Assembly (NCBI GenBank): GCA_964511075.1
Contig: CAZEDM010000003.1
Location: forward strand, 226,484-290,483
Length of the DNA stretch: 64,000 bases
Direction: 5' to 3'
From: CAZEDM01 sp964511075
Lineage (GTDB): Bacteria; Zixibacteria; MSB-5A5; RBG-16-43-9
The notes under the pieces are model-generated. The model ran no database searches, was not told where the DNA came from, and saw only the letters and a program-made list of their open reading frames with translations. Positions 9,242 through 16,049 of the stretch are shown piece after piece (the first letter of the stretch is position 1; every line of letters begins with the position of its first letter). The position numbers and the translations under genes are program-made.

Positions 9242-10063
9242 TTAAATGCTGATATCGTCCCCCAGCCCCCATTCGTCCTGTTTATTGGGACCTGAGGAGT
9301 AAAATTCGTGCCCCGTGGAGTCCCAGATATATTCGATACCCCAGGGGTCCACTACTTTATTGGCATCTCTTACTAAACCAGCGCCGGTCAGGGAAGAAAC
9401 CCCGCTGACCAAACCCCAGTTAGTTGAACCATCCCAGTTACCCGAAGGGTCGGTCGTATCCTCGTCCACAAAGCCGTCTCCATCATCATCGTTTTCCGCT
9501 AAAATCTGGGCTGCCTGGTTCAGGACCGCAAGCTCCTCTTCCATCTCCCTTCTGAAGGAGATAGAGGCTTCCAGCTCTGATTGGGAGACATAGATTAAAA
9601 TATCATCGAAATCCGAACTCGAACCTTCCTGCGTATACACCCCATCAGAGAGATTTGAATTCCACTCATCCAATCTAAGATTTCTTCCCGAGGAGATCAA
9701 AACCGCTGCGGTAGTTCCTATACTTTTGTTATCCACTTTCAAAGTATCGAAAGGATCACCTGTATTTGTTGCCACATAGGCATAATATTTATCCTTATAA
9801 TTCTCATCCGTCTGAGCGGAGGGAGGCAGCTCCAGCTCATCAATTGGCAGAGTGTAACTTGTATCCGGAGAAGGTAAAACCAGATTTCTCTGATAGTAAT
9901 TAACGATCGACTTTTTTATCTCCTCCATCTCCTTTTTAGTCGCTCTTTCCTTTTCCAATTTGCTGATAGCCCCGTAAAGATTAACCACCGAAATAGTGAG
10001 TATCCCCATAACTGCCATCACTATGAGCAACTCAATCAATGAAAAACCTTTTTCTGGTTTCAT
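9242..10063 (-). CDS. GspG-like pseudopilin/pilin with calcium loops
   Basis: 273 aa with a class III leader (KPEKG followed by FSLIELLIVMAVMG), so a prepilin peptidase would cut before Phe and leave Glu at +5. The C-terminus has the GspG-type pattern DPWGIEY, then FYSSGPNKQDEWGLGDDI, a calcium-stabilised pilin end. A second acidic EF-hand-like loop, NDDDGDGFVDEDTTD, lies in the middle. At 273 aa it is longer than most GspG proteins (about 140). It could be a minor or tip subunit beside the shorter pilin encoded upstream. No prepilin peptidase gene is in the window. Confidence 0.85.
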   Translation of the reverse strand: MKPEKGFSLIELLIVMAVMGILTISVVNLYGAISKLEKERATKKEMEEIKKSIVNYYQRNLVLPSPDTSYTLPIDELELPPSAQTDENYKDKYYAYVATNTGDPFDTLKVDNKSIGTTAAVLISSGRNLRLDEWNSNLSDGVYTQEGSSSDFDDILIYVSQSELEASISFRREMEEELAVLNQAAQILAENDDDGDGFVDEDTTDPSGNWDGSTNWGLVSGVSSLTGAGLVRDANKVVDPWGIEYIWDSTGHEFYSSGPNKQDEWGLGDDISI

Positions 10064-10181
10064 CTATAAAAAGGCGAAAAGTTTTTATCGGCTTACACAT
10101 TAATCGCACTGCTAGATAAACTCTTAAGTGAGGCAGCCTTTATCTCCACCCCACCTGATGTTATTGTTTAAACTTACACCC

Positions 10182-10200
10182 CCTGAAGATTTTCTTCAGG
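10182..10200. repeat. Stem-loop between the two pilin genes
   Basis: CCTGAAGA and TCTTCAGG form a perfect 8-bp stem with a 3-nt loop in the 211-bp gap between the pilin genes. No U-run follows on the minus strand, so it is not a standard terminator. It may stabilise or process the 3' end of the upstream pilin message (inference). Confidence 0.5.
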
Positions 10201-10217
10201 ACTTCTCGACTTATTCT

Positions 10218-10260
10218 GTAGGGGATGCGCTTATTAATATAAAGCGCATCCCCCGTCTAC
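10218..10260. repeat. GTAG...CTAC palindromic element
   Basis: A 12-bp perfect inverted repeat (GGGGATGCGCTT at 10221-10232 and AAGCGCATCCCC at 10242-10253) lies inside GTAG/CTAC ends, with a 9-nt AT loop. The ends match the other palindromes at 11960, 15196 and 28725. Lying 14 bp after the pilin stop codon, it would form a strong 3' hairpin on the pilin mRNA. Confidence 0.6.
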
Positions 10261-10274
10261 TTCTTCTTAATCCC

Positions 10275-10793
10275 TTAATCTATGAAGTAGTAAAGATTAA
10301 CCCTCCCTGAGCCAGTATAGGCTGCATCTGCGGTTATCACTCCGGATGTATCAACACCGTCATCCAACTGCCGGTCAACGTTCCCGGCGATTTCAGGTGG
10401 CAGAGAGATGTTGACATAATTCCCCTGACGGTAAGTGCTGCTCACCATAGAGGTGTCAGACCATCCCCAGACGTAAGTACCACCAAACGGGCTTCTCCTT
10501 GACTGATGTGCCAGGTTCTCACCTTCCATATCATTCCACACCGTGGAATCGGCATCAAACTGGCCATCACCATCTCTATCTCCCGGCAGCTGCTCGAATT
10601 TATCGAAGTAAGTGTAAGCGCCGGCATAGAGGCCCTGGAGGTCCTTTACCTGCCTTCTTATCTTGGCGTTATTTATCATCTGGGCACCACCCAAGATGGC
10701 GCCGATCAGAAGACCGATAATCACCAAGCCGATGGCTAACTCCACCAAAGTAAAACCGCTCTCCTTCCCCAACAGCTTCCTCATTTCCTTCAC
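10275..10793 (-). CDS. Type IV pilin-like protein, probable major pilin
   Basis: 172 aa from the GTG at 10793. This start is chosen because a near-perfect Shine-Dalgarno AAAGGAGGTGAT lies 7 nt upstream, while the earlier ATG at 10814 overlaps that very site. The leader ends GKESG and cleavage would leave FTLVELAIGLVIIGLLIGAILGG, a class III pilin helix with Glu at +5. The mature domain has a calcium-type loop LPGDRDGDGQFDAD and ends in a short beta region, LYYFID. It is the first gene of the operon, with a strong ribosome site, a long leader and hairpins after it, so it is probably the most highly made subunit (inference). Confidence 0.85.
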   Translation of the reverse strand: MKEMRKLLGKESGFTLVELAIGLVIIGLLIGAILGGAQMINNAKIRRQVKDLQGLYAGAYTYFDKFEQLPGDRDGDGQFDADSTVWNDMEGENLAHQSRRSPFGGTYVWGWSDTSMVSSTYRQGNYVNISLPPEIAGNVDRQLDDGVDTSGVITADAAYTGSGRVNLYYFID

Positions 10794-11061
10794 TTTCCTA
10801 TCACCTCCTTTCATTTAGGATTTAAAAAAAGATAAAAGTTATCCCCTTCATTTAGCTGGAAACTGCTTGAAGTAACCAGTGCCATAGAAAACCTTAAGAG
10901 TGAGATTTTGTCTGTTCGGGATATGTTTCCGCTGTGGAGATTAGATTTTTGAATCTACTTGCAGGCCCCCCTCATTCCCATCCGCTTTTTCACTAATCGG
11001 AAGACCCGGGGAAATCTTTAGAATATTTATTTGTTAGAAATAGTTATATTGTATTAGTTGT

Positions 11062-11092
11062 ATTATATGTTTTATAGGAGTTAATCTGTCTA
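11062..11092 (-). promoter_or_regulatory. Candidate promoter for the pilus operon
   Basis: On the minus strand TAGACA (11087-11092) and TATAAT (11062-11067) are 19 bp apart in an AT-rich patch. Transcription from here would give a leader of about 260 nt before the pilin GTG. The leader includes TAGATT/AATCTA (10942-10957) but no riboswitch class I recognise. The 466-bp gap 10794-11259 holds no other gene I can support. The wide spacing makes this a weak call. Confidence 0.3.
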
Positions 11093-11259
11093 AATTGTGT
11101 TATTTTTTTGCTTCCGGTATGAATATTTTCATCATATAAGAGATTTTCTCTGAGAAAACAGCTGGGATACCAATAACAAGAACTTTTGAAATAGAAGTTT
11201 TTTCCGATACTGATAATAGCTGTCGACCTAAAAAAGCTTTTGCTAAGAGATTAAAGACA

Positions 11260-11538
11260 TTGAAAAATCTGAGAGATAAAGTAAAAGATTTATTCTGGAT
11301 ATTCCTGGTTGATACCTACATCATTCTCATATCCTTTGCCCTGTTGAAGGTCCTGGAGCTTATGCTCAGGTCTTTCTGGCCCCGGGAGGCAGGATTACTG
11401 AGGACTATGGAACTTACCCTTTCCCTTCCCATAGTCGCAGTTTATGCTTTTCTTCTGACTTTTGATCTGAGCGAATATTTTTCAAGAAATAGAAAAAGGA
11501 AGGAAGCGGATGGATTACCAGGTACTACAGATTCTTAA
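11260..11538 (+). CDS. Small two-helix membrane protein of unknown function
   Basis: 92 aa from a TTG. Two membrane segments (about residues 11-35 and 50-70) are flanked by basic residues, and the C-terminal tail is charged. I do not recognise the family. The frame is open back to 11140 but has no ATG or GTG, so either the TTG is right or the gene once had a longer 5' end. It overlaps the next small gene by 29 bp; the two form an isolated plus-strand pair between the divergent pilus operon and the convergent mnmA gene. Confidence 0.55.
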   Translation: MKNLRDKVKDLFWIFLVDTYIILISFALLKVLELMLRSFWPREAGLLRTMELTLSLPIVAVYAFLLTFDLSEYFSRNRKRKEADGLPGTTDS

Positions 11539-11791
11539 TAAGAAGAGATTCAGCTCCCGGGAAGTTCTATCCCTGGTTATCTTCCGGGTTTTAAAAATAG
11601 TCCTTTTCTGTTTATCCCTCACGCTTCTTTTCTGGTTTTTTTTGATACGGAACTATCTTTTATTCACTCTCTTTTTAGGAGCGATCTTAGGAGGAGCACT
11701 GGAAATTATAATTAATTCCAGAAGGAGCTTTTTGAAAAATGAGACCGAGAATAAAATCGAGTCTCTGCCAGACAGGAAAGCAGAAGTTTAA
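11510..11791 (+). CDS. Small two-helix membrane protein, partner of the preceding gene
   Basis: 93 aa from ATG with GGAAGGA upstream inside the previous gene. There are two strongly hydrophobic segments (about residues 20-45 and 48-66) and a charged C-terminal tail rich in Glu, Lys and Arg. No family is recognised. The overlap with the upstream gene and the matching topology (two helices plus charged tail) suggest that they are co-translated and may form one complex (inference). It ends 29 bp before the convergent end of mnmA. Confidence 0.6.
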   Translation: MDYQVLQILNKKRFSSREVLSLVIFRVLKIVLFCLSLTLLFWFFLIRNYLLFTLFLGAILGGALEIIINSRRSFLKNETENKIESLPDRKAEV

Positions 11792-11820
11792 ACTGCAGTA
11801 CATCAGTCGCAGAAATTCTC

Positions 11821-13017
11821 CTATTCTTCAGCAGATACTATAATTCCACCACCGATAATCTTATCCCCTTCATAGAAAACCGCAGATTGTCCTGGGGTGA
11901 TTGCCCTTTCAGGTTTCTCAAATACAACTTTAACTTTCTCCTCTGAATGATGAGATTTTGTAGGGACAACCCTTGTGGTTGTCCTATTTTCCATCTGGAC
12001 AGGGACAAGCCCTGTCCCTACATTCTCAAAAAGTGGAGAAATAGTAGCTTTTGCAGGAGTGTGAAGATACCTGATTTTGACCATACAATCCAGTTTATCC
12101 TTTAGCTCCGGAATAGAAATCCAGTTTAACTGAGAGACAATAAAATTGGCTTTGAGTAGGTCTTTGTTCTCTCCCAGATAAACTGCGTTTTCCTCCGGAT
12201 CGATTCTAACCACATACATAGGTTTACCAAAAGCTATATTTAAACCCTTTCTCTGTCCAATAGTATAAAAAGGAATCCCCTTATGTTGGCCTAAGCTGTT
12301 TTTCTTCAGATCATAAACCGGACCTGGCTTGATTTCCTCGCCAGACTTGGAGGTCCATTCCTGGAGAAAACGAGGATAGTCGTCATCAGCTACAAAGCAG
12401 ATCTCCTGGCTTTCTTTCTTAAAGGCGGTTTTGAGATTGTATTTTCTGGCTAATTCCCTGGTTTCTTTTTTGGTCAATTCCCCTAAGGGTAAAAGCGTTT
12501 TGGAAAGATTCTCTTGAGAAAGCCCCCATAGGGCGTAGGACTGGTCTTTGCGGGAATCTGCTCCCTTTAGGAGCAAAAATCTTTTGCTTCCCTCTGAATA
12601 TTTTATCCGAGCATAATGACCGGTTGCCAGATAATCCGCGCCCAGCTCTTTGGCTTTGCTCCAGAGATCTTTCCATTTGATCTCGGTGTTGCAGAGGATA
12701 CAGGGGTTTGGGGTTCTTCCACTTTTGTACTCCTCCACGAAATTTGAGATTACTTTTTGTTTGAATTCCCCTGTAAAATCCAGGACGTAATGCGCTGCGC
12801 CGATCTTGTGACAGACGTTTCGAGCATCATTGATTGACTCAAGCGAACAACACCTGCCGTCCTTGTACTGGTCACCGCCAACCTCTGAATAGTCCCAGAG
12901 CTTGAGGGTAATCCCTATTACCTCATACCCCCTTTCTTTCAAAAGAAAAGCCGCCAGTGAGGAGTCGACCCCGCCAGACATCGCCACCACCACTGACGGC
13001 TTGCTGTTTCTATTCAT
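11821..13017 (-). CDS. mnmA: tRNA-specific 2-thiouridylase MnmA
   Basis: 398 aa. It thiolates U34 of tRNAs for Lys, Glu and Gln, using sulfur passed on from IscS. N-terminal PP-loop AMSGGVDSS (about residues 13-21), catalytic Cys in NPCILCN, the second Cys in QEICFV, the YTIGQRKGL motif, and the C-terminal beta barrel with TPGQSAVFY and GGGII. The family is normally about 350-370 aa. The excess is a 26-residue insert just before KVKVVFEKPE, encoded by a palindromic repeat (see 11951-12028). The reading frame is intact across it. It is last in the iscR-like/iscS/iscU operon, which supplies its sulfur donor. Confidence 0.95.
   Translation of the reverse strand: MNRNSKPSVVVAMSGGVDSSLAAFLLKERGYEVIGITLKLWDYSEVGGDQYKDGRCCSLESINDARNVCHKIGAAHYVLDFTGEFKQKVISNFVEEYKSGRTPNPCILCNTEIKWKDLWSKAKELGADYLATGHYARIKYSEGSKRFLLLKGADSRKDQSYALWGLSQENLSKTLLPLGELTKKETRELARKYNLKTAFKKESQEICFVADDDYPRFLQEWTSKSGEEIKPGPVYDLKKNSLGQHKGIPFYTIGQRKGLNIAFGKPMYVVRIDPEENAVYLGENKDLLKANFIVSQLNWISIPELKDKLDCMVKIRYLHTPAKATISPLFENVGTGLVPVQMENRTTTRVVPTKSHHSEEKVKVVFEKPERAITPGQSAVFYEGDKIIGGGIIVSAEE
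11951..12028. repeat. Double-hairpin palindromic element inside mnmA
   Basis: 78 bp, exactly 26 codons. Outer ends GTAGGGAC (11960-11967) and GTCCCTAC (12014-12021) are perfect inverted repeats, extended by TGAGA/TCTCA. Inside lie two hairpins: GGACAACC-5 nt-GGTTGTCC (11964-11984) and GGACAGGG-5 nt-CCCTGTCC (11997-12017). It encodes the extra MnmA segment starting near NVGTGLVPVQ. The same two-hairpin plan with GTAG/CTAC ends occurs between genes at 28725. Confidence 0.85.
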
Positions 13018-13053
13018 TTTTCTTTCCTGCGGTTCGCAAGATCTTTATCGACT

Positions 13054-13443
13054 CTACGAATCGGAATGCTTCGTCGATTTTCTGCTCTTATAATCCTCTA
13101 TAGCCTTATGCAAAGCATCGGCAGCTAAATTTGAGCAGTGCATCTTGTTGGCGGGAAGCCCGTCCAGCGCCTCAGCCACCGTTTGCTTGGATATTCTCTC
13201 CGCCTCCTCCAGGGTCTTATTTTTAACCAGCTCCGTAACCATGCTGGAGGTGGCAATAGCAGCTCCGCAGCCAAAGGTCTTGAATTTGGCATCCACCACC
13301 CGGTTATCTTTTACCTTGATGTATAATTTCATTATATCACCGCATACCGGATTTCCGATCTCTCCTACCCCATCCGGATTCTCGATCTCGCCTACGTTTC
13401 TCGGATTTTGAAAGTGCTCCATCACCTTGGCACTGTATGGCAT
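13054..13443 (-). CDS. iscU: Fe-S cluster scaffold IscU/NifU N-terminal type
   Basis: 129 aa. The scaffold ligands are present: Cys34 in PVCGD with Asp36, Cys59 in FGCGAAIATSS, and Cys103 in KMHCSNLA. It assembles [2Fe-2S] clusters from IscS sulfur. The C-terminus is a plain basic tail, without the NifU ferredoxin or Nfu domains. It lies 60 bp after iscS and 36 bp before mnmA. No hscA, hscB, iscA or fdx gene follows, so this is a reduced operon. Confidence 0.93.
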   Translation of the reverse strand: MPYSAKVMEHFQNPRNVGEIENPDGVGEIGNPVCGDIMKLYIKVKDNRVVDAKFKTFGCGAAIATSSMVTELVKNKTLEEAERISKQTVAEALDGLPANKMHCSNLAADALHKAIEDYKSRKSTKHSDS

Positions 13444-13503
13444 ATTTAACCTCTTTTATATAATAAGTTATGTTATTTACCTAAAGTAACCTATCAAGAT
13501 ATC

Positions 13504-14667
13504 TCATTTTTGATAAATGGGTGACATGGCCCTTAACTTCGAGACGATCTCCGGCAGAGCTTCTACCACGTAATCCACATCCTCCATAGTATTGCTTCTA
13601 CCAAAACTAAACCTCAATGAGCTTTGAGCTAAATCCGGAGCAACTCCCATAGCCGACAGGACATGTGAAGGCTCTAAGGAACCTGAGGTACAGGCGGAGC
13701 CTGAGGCTACGGCTATGCCCTTCAAATCAAGGTTCAGAATTATCGATTCCCCTTCCACTCCCTTAAAGGAGAGGTTCACGGTATTAGGGATTCTCTTTTG
13801 GGGAGGACCGTTCAGAAAGACATCCGGAATCTTCTCGGAAACTTTTTTAAAAAAACTGGTAGTGAGACTCTTCAACCTTTCCTCCTCCTTCTCCATATCC
13901 CCGTATGCAATCTCCAATGCCTTAGCCAAGCCCACGATCCCCGGAATATTCTCAGTCCCTGCTCTTCTTGCCTTCTCGTGATGACCGCCATGCGCCAGAG
14001 GGGTCAGCCTGACTCCTCTTCTTATGTAGATGACACCCACCCCTTTGGGACCGTAAAACTTATGCGCTGAAAGCGAAAGCAGATCCACACCTAATTTATT
14101 CACATCTATCTTAATCTTGCCACCAGCTTGTACTGCGTCCGTATGGAAATAAACCCCTTTTTCCTTGACAATCTTGGAGAGCTCCTCAATAGGCTCGATT
14201 GCTCCTGTCTCGTTGTTGGCATACATCATGGTAACTAATATGGTATCTTCTCTTAGATTTTTTTCAAGCTCCTCAGGATCAACCATTCCATATCTGTCAA
14301 CCGGAAGATAGGTAACCTCAAAGCCTTCTCTTTCCAGAAACTTGCAGCTTTCCAGAACCGCATGATGTTCTATCTTGGAAGTTATTATATGTTTACCCTT
14401 GTTTCTGTTAGCCCAGGCAACGCCTTTGATAGCTAAATTATCCGACTCGGTTCCTCCACTGGTAAAATAAATCTCCAAGGGGTCTGCATTTAAAAACCTC
14501 GCTACTTTTTCCCTGGATTCATCCAGGGCTACTTTAGCCTCTCTGCCAAAGCTGTGGATGCTGGAGGCATTTCCGAAGTTCTCCCTATAATAGGGAAGCA
14601 TCGCCTCAAGCACCTCCGGATGAACCGGCGTGGTGGCATTATGGTCTAAATAGACTTTTCTTTCCAT
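13504..14667 (-). CDS. iscS: Cysteine desulfurase IscS/NifS
   Basis: 387 aa PLP enzyme that removes sulfur from cysteine as a persulfide. It starts VYLDHNATTP, the typical opening; the PLP Lys is K203 in SLSAHKFYGPKG and the mobile catalytic Cys is C326 in SGSACTSGSLEPSHVL. The flexible loop and length fit the group I NifS/IscS type rather than SufS. Its start overlaps the end of the Rrf2 regulator gene by 22 bp. The neighbours IscU and MnmA are its two classic sulfur acceptors. Confidence 0.95.
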   Translation of the reverse strand: MERKVYLDHNATTPVHPEVLEAMLPYYRENFGNASSIHSFGREAKVALDESREKVARFLNADPLEIYFTSGGTESDNLAIKGVAWANRNKGKHIITSKIEHHAVLESCKFLEREGFEVTYLPVDRYGMVDPEELEKNLREDTILVTMMYANNETGAIEPIEELSKIVKEKGVYFHTDAVQAGGKIKIDVNKLGVDLLSLSAHKFYGPKGVGVIYIRRGVRLTPLAHGGHHEKARRAGTENIPGIVGLAKALEIAYGDMEKEEERLKSLTTSFFKKVSEKIPDVFLNGPPQKRIPNTVNLSFKGVEGESIILNLDLKGIAVASGSACTSGSLEPSHVLSAMGVAPDLAQSSLRFSFGRSNTMEDVDYVVEALPEIVSKLRAMSPIYQK

Positions 14668-15110
14668 TTTTTCCCGACTCCTTTTTTATTTAGATTGAGC
14701 CTTTCTGTCCTCAAATCTTTTAAGGTTATGTTGGAGAGCATCTCGTCAATCTTATCCTCAAGCCCTTTCCACAATATCCTGGTCACGCAGGTAGTGGGAC
14801 CGGTACAGCTTTTTTCCCTTAGATCCGGATTATCGCATTGGGAGAAAGAGATCGGTCCATCCAGGGCACTTATGACCTTGCTAACCGTTATCCTATCCTC
14901 CTTCAAAGCCAAAAGATAACCACCCTTGGCGCCTCGAACGCTGCGCACGATCCCGGCTTTTTTCAATTTATTGAAGATCTGTTCCAGATAGCTGATAGAC
15001 ATTTTCTGCTTTTCAGAAAGATCCCTCAGGTTCACCGGACCCCGGCTGGAGAGCGAAGAAAGCTCCAATAGCGCCCTCAGCCCGTATCTGCCTCTCGTTG
15101 ATATACTCAT
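14646..15110 (-). CDS. Rrf2-family Fe-S sensing repressor (IscR-like)
   Basis: 154 aa. The winged helix opens MSISTRGRYGLRALLEL, with the recognition helix around SISYLEQIFNKLKKAG and the wing SVRGAKGGYLL. Three Cys at 92, 102 and 108 match the cluster-binding loop of IscR in position, but the first gap is nine residues rather than five. It heads the iscS-iscU-mnmA operon and probably represses it when loaded with a cluster, as IscR does (inference). An 11-bp palindrome inside its own promoter supports autoregulation. Confidence 0.9.
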   Translation of the reverse strand: MSISTRGRYGLRALLELSSLSSRGPVNLRDLSEKQKMSISYLEQIFNKLKKAGIVRSVRGAKGGYLLALKEDRITVSKVISALDGPISFSQCDNPDLREKSCTGPTTCVTRILWKGLEDKIDEMLSNITLKDLRTERLNLNKKGVGKKWKEKSI

Positions 15111-15133
15111 ACCTATTCAGTCCTAACTTTTAT

Positions 15134-15163
15134 AATATACGTAATCCTTACTAAATTTGTCAA
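15134..15163 (-). promoter_or_regulatory. Promoter of the Rrf2-iscS-iscU-mnmA operon
   Basis: TTGACA (15158-15163) and TATATT (15134-15139) on the minus strand are 18 bp apart, about 24 bp upstream of the regulator's ATG. The perfect -35 and near-consensus -10 suggest a strong promoter that needs a repressor. Confidence 0.65.
15141..15151. promoter_or_regulatory. Candidate Rrf2 operator
   Basis: GTAATCCTTAC is a perfect inverted repeat (GTAA/TTAC around a 3-nt centre) lying wholly between the -35 and -10 boxes. A dimeric Rrf2 protein bound here would block RNA polymerase. It does not match the Escherichia coli IscR type 1 or type 2 sites, so the assignment is from position only. Confidence 0.4.
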
Positions 15164-15195
15164 GATTAATTTAAAAAAATTACCCTTTCGATATT

Positions 15196-15223
15196 GTAGG
15201 GGTACGGCGCGCTGTGTCCTTAC
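15196..15223. repeat. Degenerate GTAG-type palindrome
   Basis: GTAGGGGTACGGC and GCTGTGTCCTTAC flank a GC centre; 9 of 13 positions pair, most others as G-U or transition changes. It resembles the GTAG...CTAC elements elsewhere in the window but is decayed. It lies in the 147-bp gap between the Rrf2 operon promoter and the hydrolase gene. Confidence 0.45.
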
Positions 15224-15257
15224 AGTTAGATTCTTTCTATTGATGATTTGACATCTG

Positions 15258-16016
15258 TCATTTTTTCATTGCGCTCCGGAGCAAAGACTCAAACAGAAGC
15301 TTCGAGTTCCTTTCCCCGAAATTGACTTCCGGATGCCATTGAACGGAAAGGAGGTATCTGTCCTTCTGGCTCTCCAGACCTTCAATTACCCCATCCTCTT
15401 TGGACCAGGCAGTGGCTGCGAACTCTGGGGCAATACCTTTTATCATCTGATGATGACTGGTGTTGACCTCAATCTCTTCTTTACCCAGGATGGAAAACAA
15501 TTTAGAGCCCTTCTTTATTATAACCCGGTGTTTCTTCCGGTAGTCTAAGACCTTGCCAGACTTATGGTCGGAGGTCTTCCCTGCTCTCAAGGATAAATCC
15601 TGATAAAGCGTCCCCCCAAAAGCCACGTTGATCAACTGAAGACCCCGGCAGATACCCAGAATTGGGATTTTTCTTTTCCGGGCTTTTTTAACCAGAGCTA
15701 ATTCAAATTTATCCCTGTCCGGAGTGAGCTTCACACTTTTATGTCGAATATTCTCTCCGTAATACTCCGGTCTAATGTCATACCCACCGCTGAACAGAAT
15801 CCCGTCCACCAGCTCCAGAAAATAATCGATCAGACTCAAATCCCTCAGGTTAGGCAAAAGCACGGGCACCCCTCCGGCTTTTTCAATGGCCAAATAATAT
15901 GACCTTTTAAGATAACCGAAGGGAAAGATAACCGGGTATTTCCTTCTCCTGTCCTCCTTCTCTTCAAGGCTGCAGGTGATGCCGATAACTGGTTTCTTCA
16001 TTTTAATTTTTCTCAT
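15258..16016 (-). CDS. Class I glutamine amidotransferase-like hydrolase (peptidase C26, PuuD-like)
   Basis: 252 aa. The triad is visible: Cys123 in GICRGLQLIN, His228 and Glu230 in SVQWHPE. The opening VIGITC and FSGGYDIRPEYYGE match the gamma-glutamyl-gamma-aminobutyrate hydrolase family. Such enzymes free gamma-linked glutamate from small amides; the actual substrate is unknown and no putrescine genes are nearby. A second ATG five codons in (MKKPVIG) may be the true start. It lies 33 bp upstream of the tamA-like gene's stop codon on the same strand. Confidence 0.88.
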   Translation of the reverse strand: MRKIKMKKPVIGITCSLEEKEDRRRKYPVIFPFGYLKRSYYLAIEKAGGVPVLLPNLRDLSLIDYFLELVDGILFSGGYDIRPEYYGENIRHKSVKLTPDRDKFELALVKKARKRKIPILGICRGLQLINVAFGGTLYQDLSLRAGKTSDHKSGKVLDYRKKHRVIIKKGSKLFSILGKEEIEVNTSHHQMIKGIAPEFAATAWSKEDGVIEGLESQKDRYLLSVQWHPEVNFGERNSKLLFESLLRSAMKK

Positions 16017-16049
16017 CCGTGGTTAGATATTCGCTATTAGAAATTGCCT

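Noticed and set aside
10182..10253. Rho-independent terminators after the pilin gene
   Set aside because: Both hairpins lack a U-run on the minus strand, so they were listed as stem-loops/repeats instead.
10880..10910. Sigma-54-like TGGCAC before the pilin gene
   Set aside because: The -24 type box is there on the minus strand (TGGCACTGGTTACTTC), but no GC element follows at the required spacing.
10794..11060. Cyclic-di-GMP (GEMM) riboswitch in the pilin leader
   Set aside because: The conserved GEMM core and tetraloop-receptor sequences are not present; only short stems are visible.
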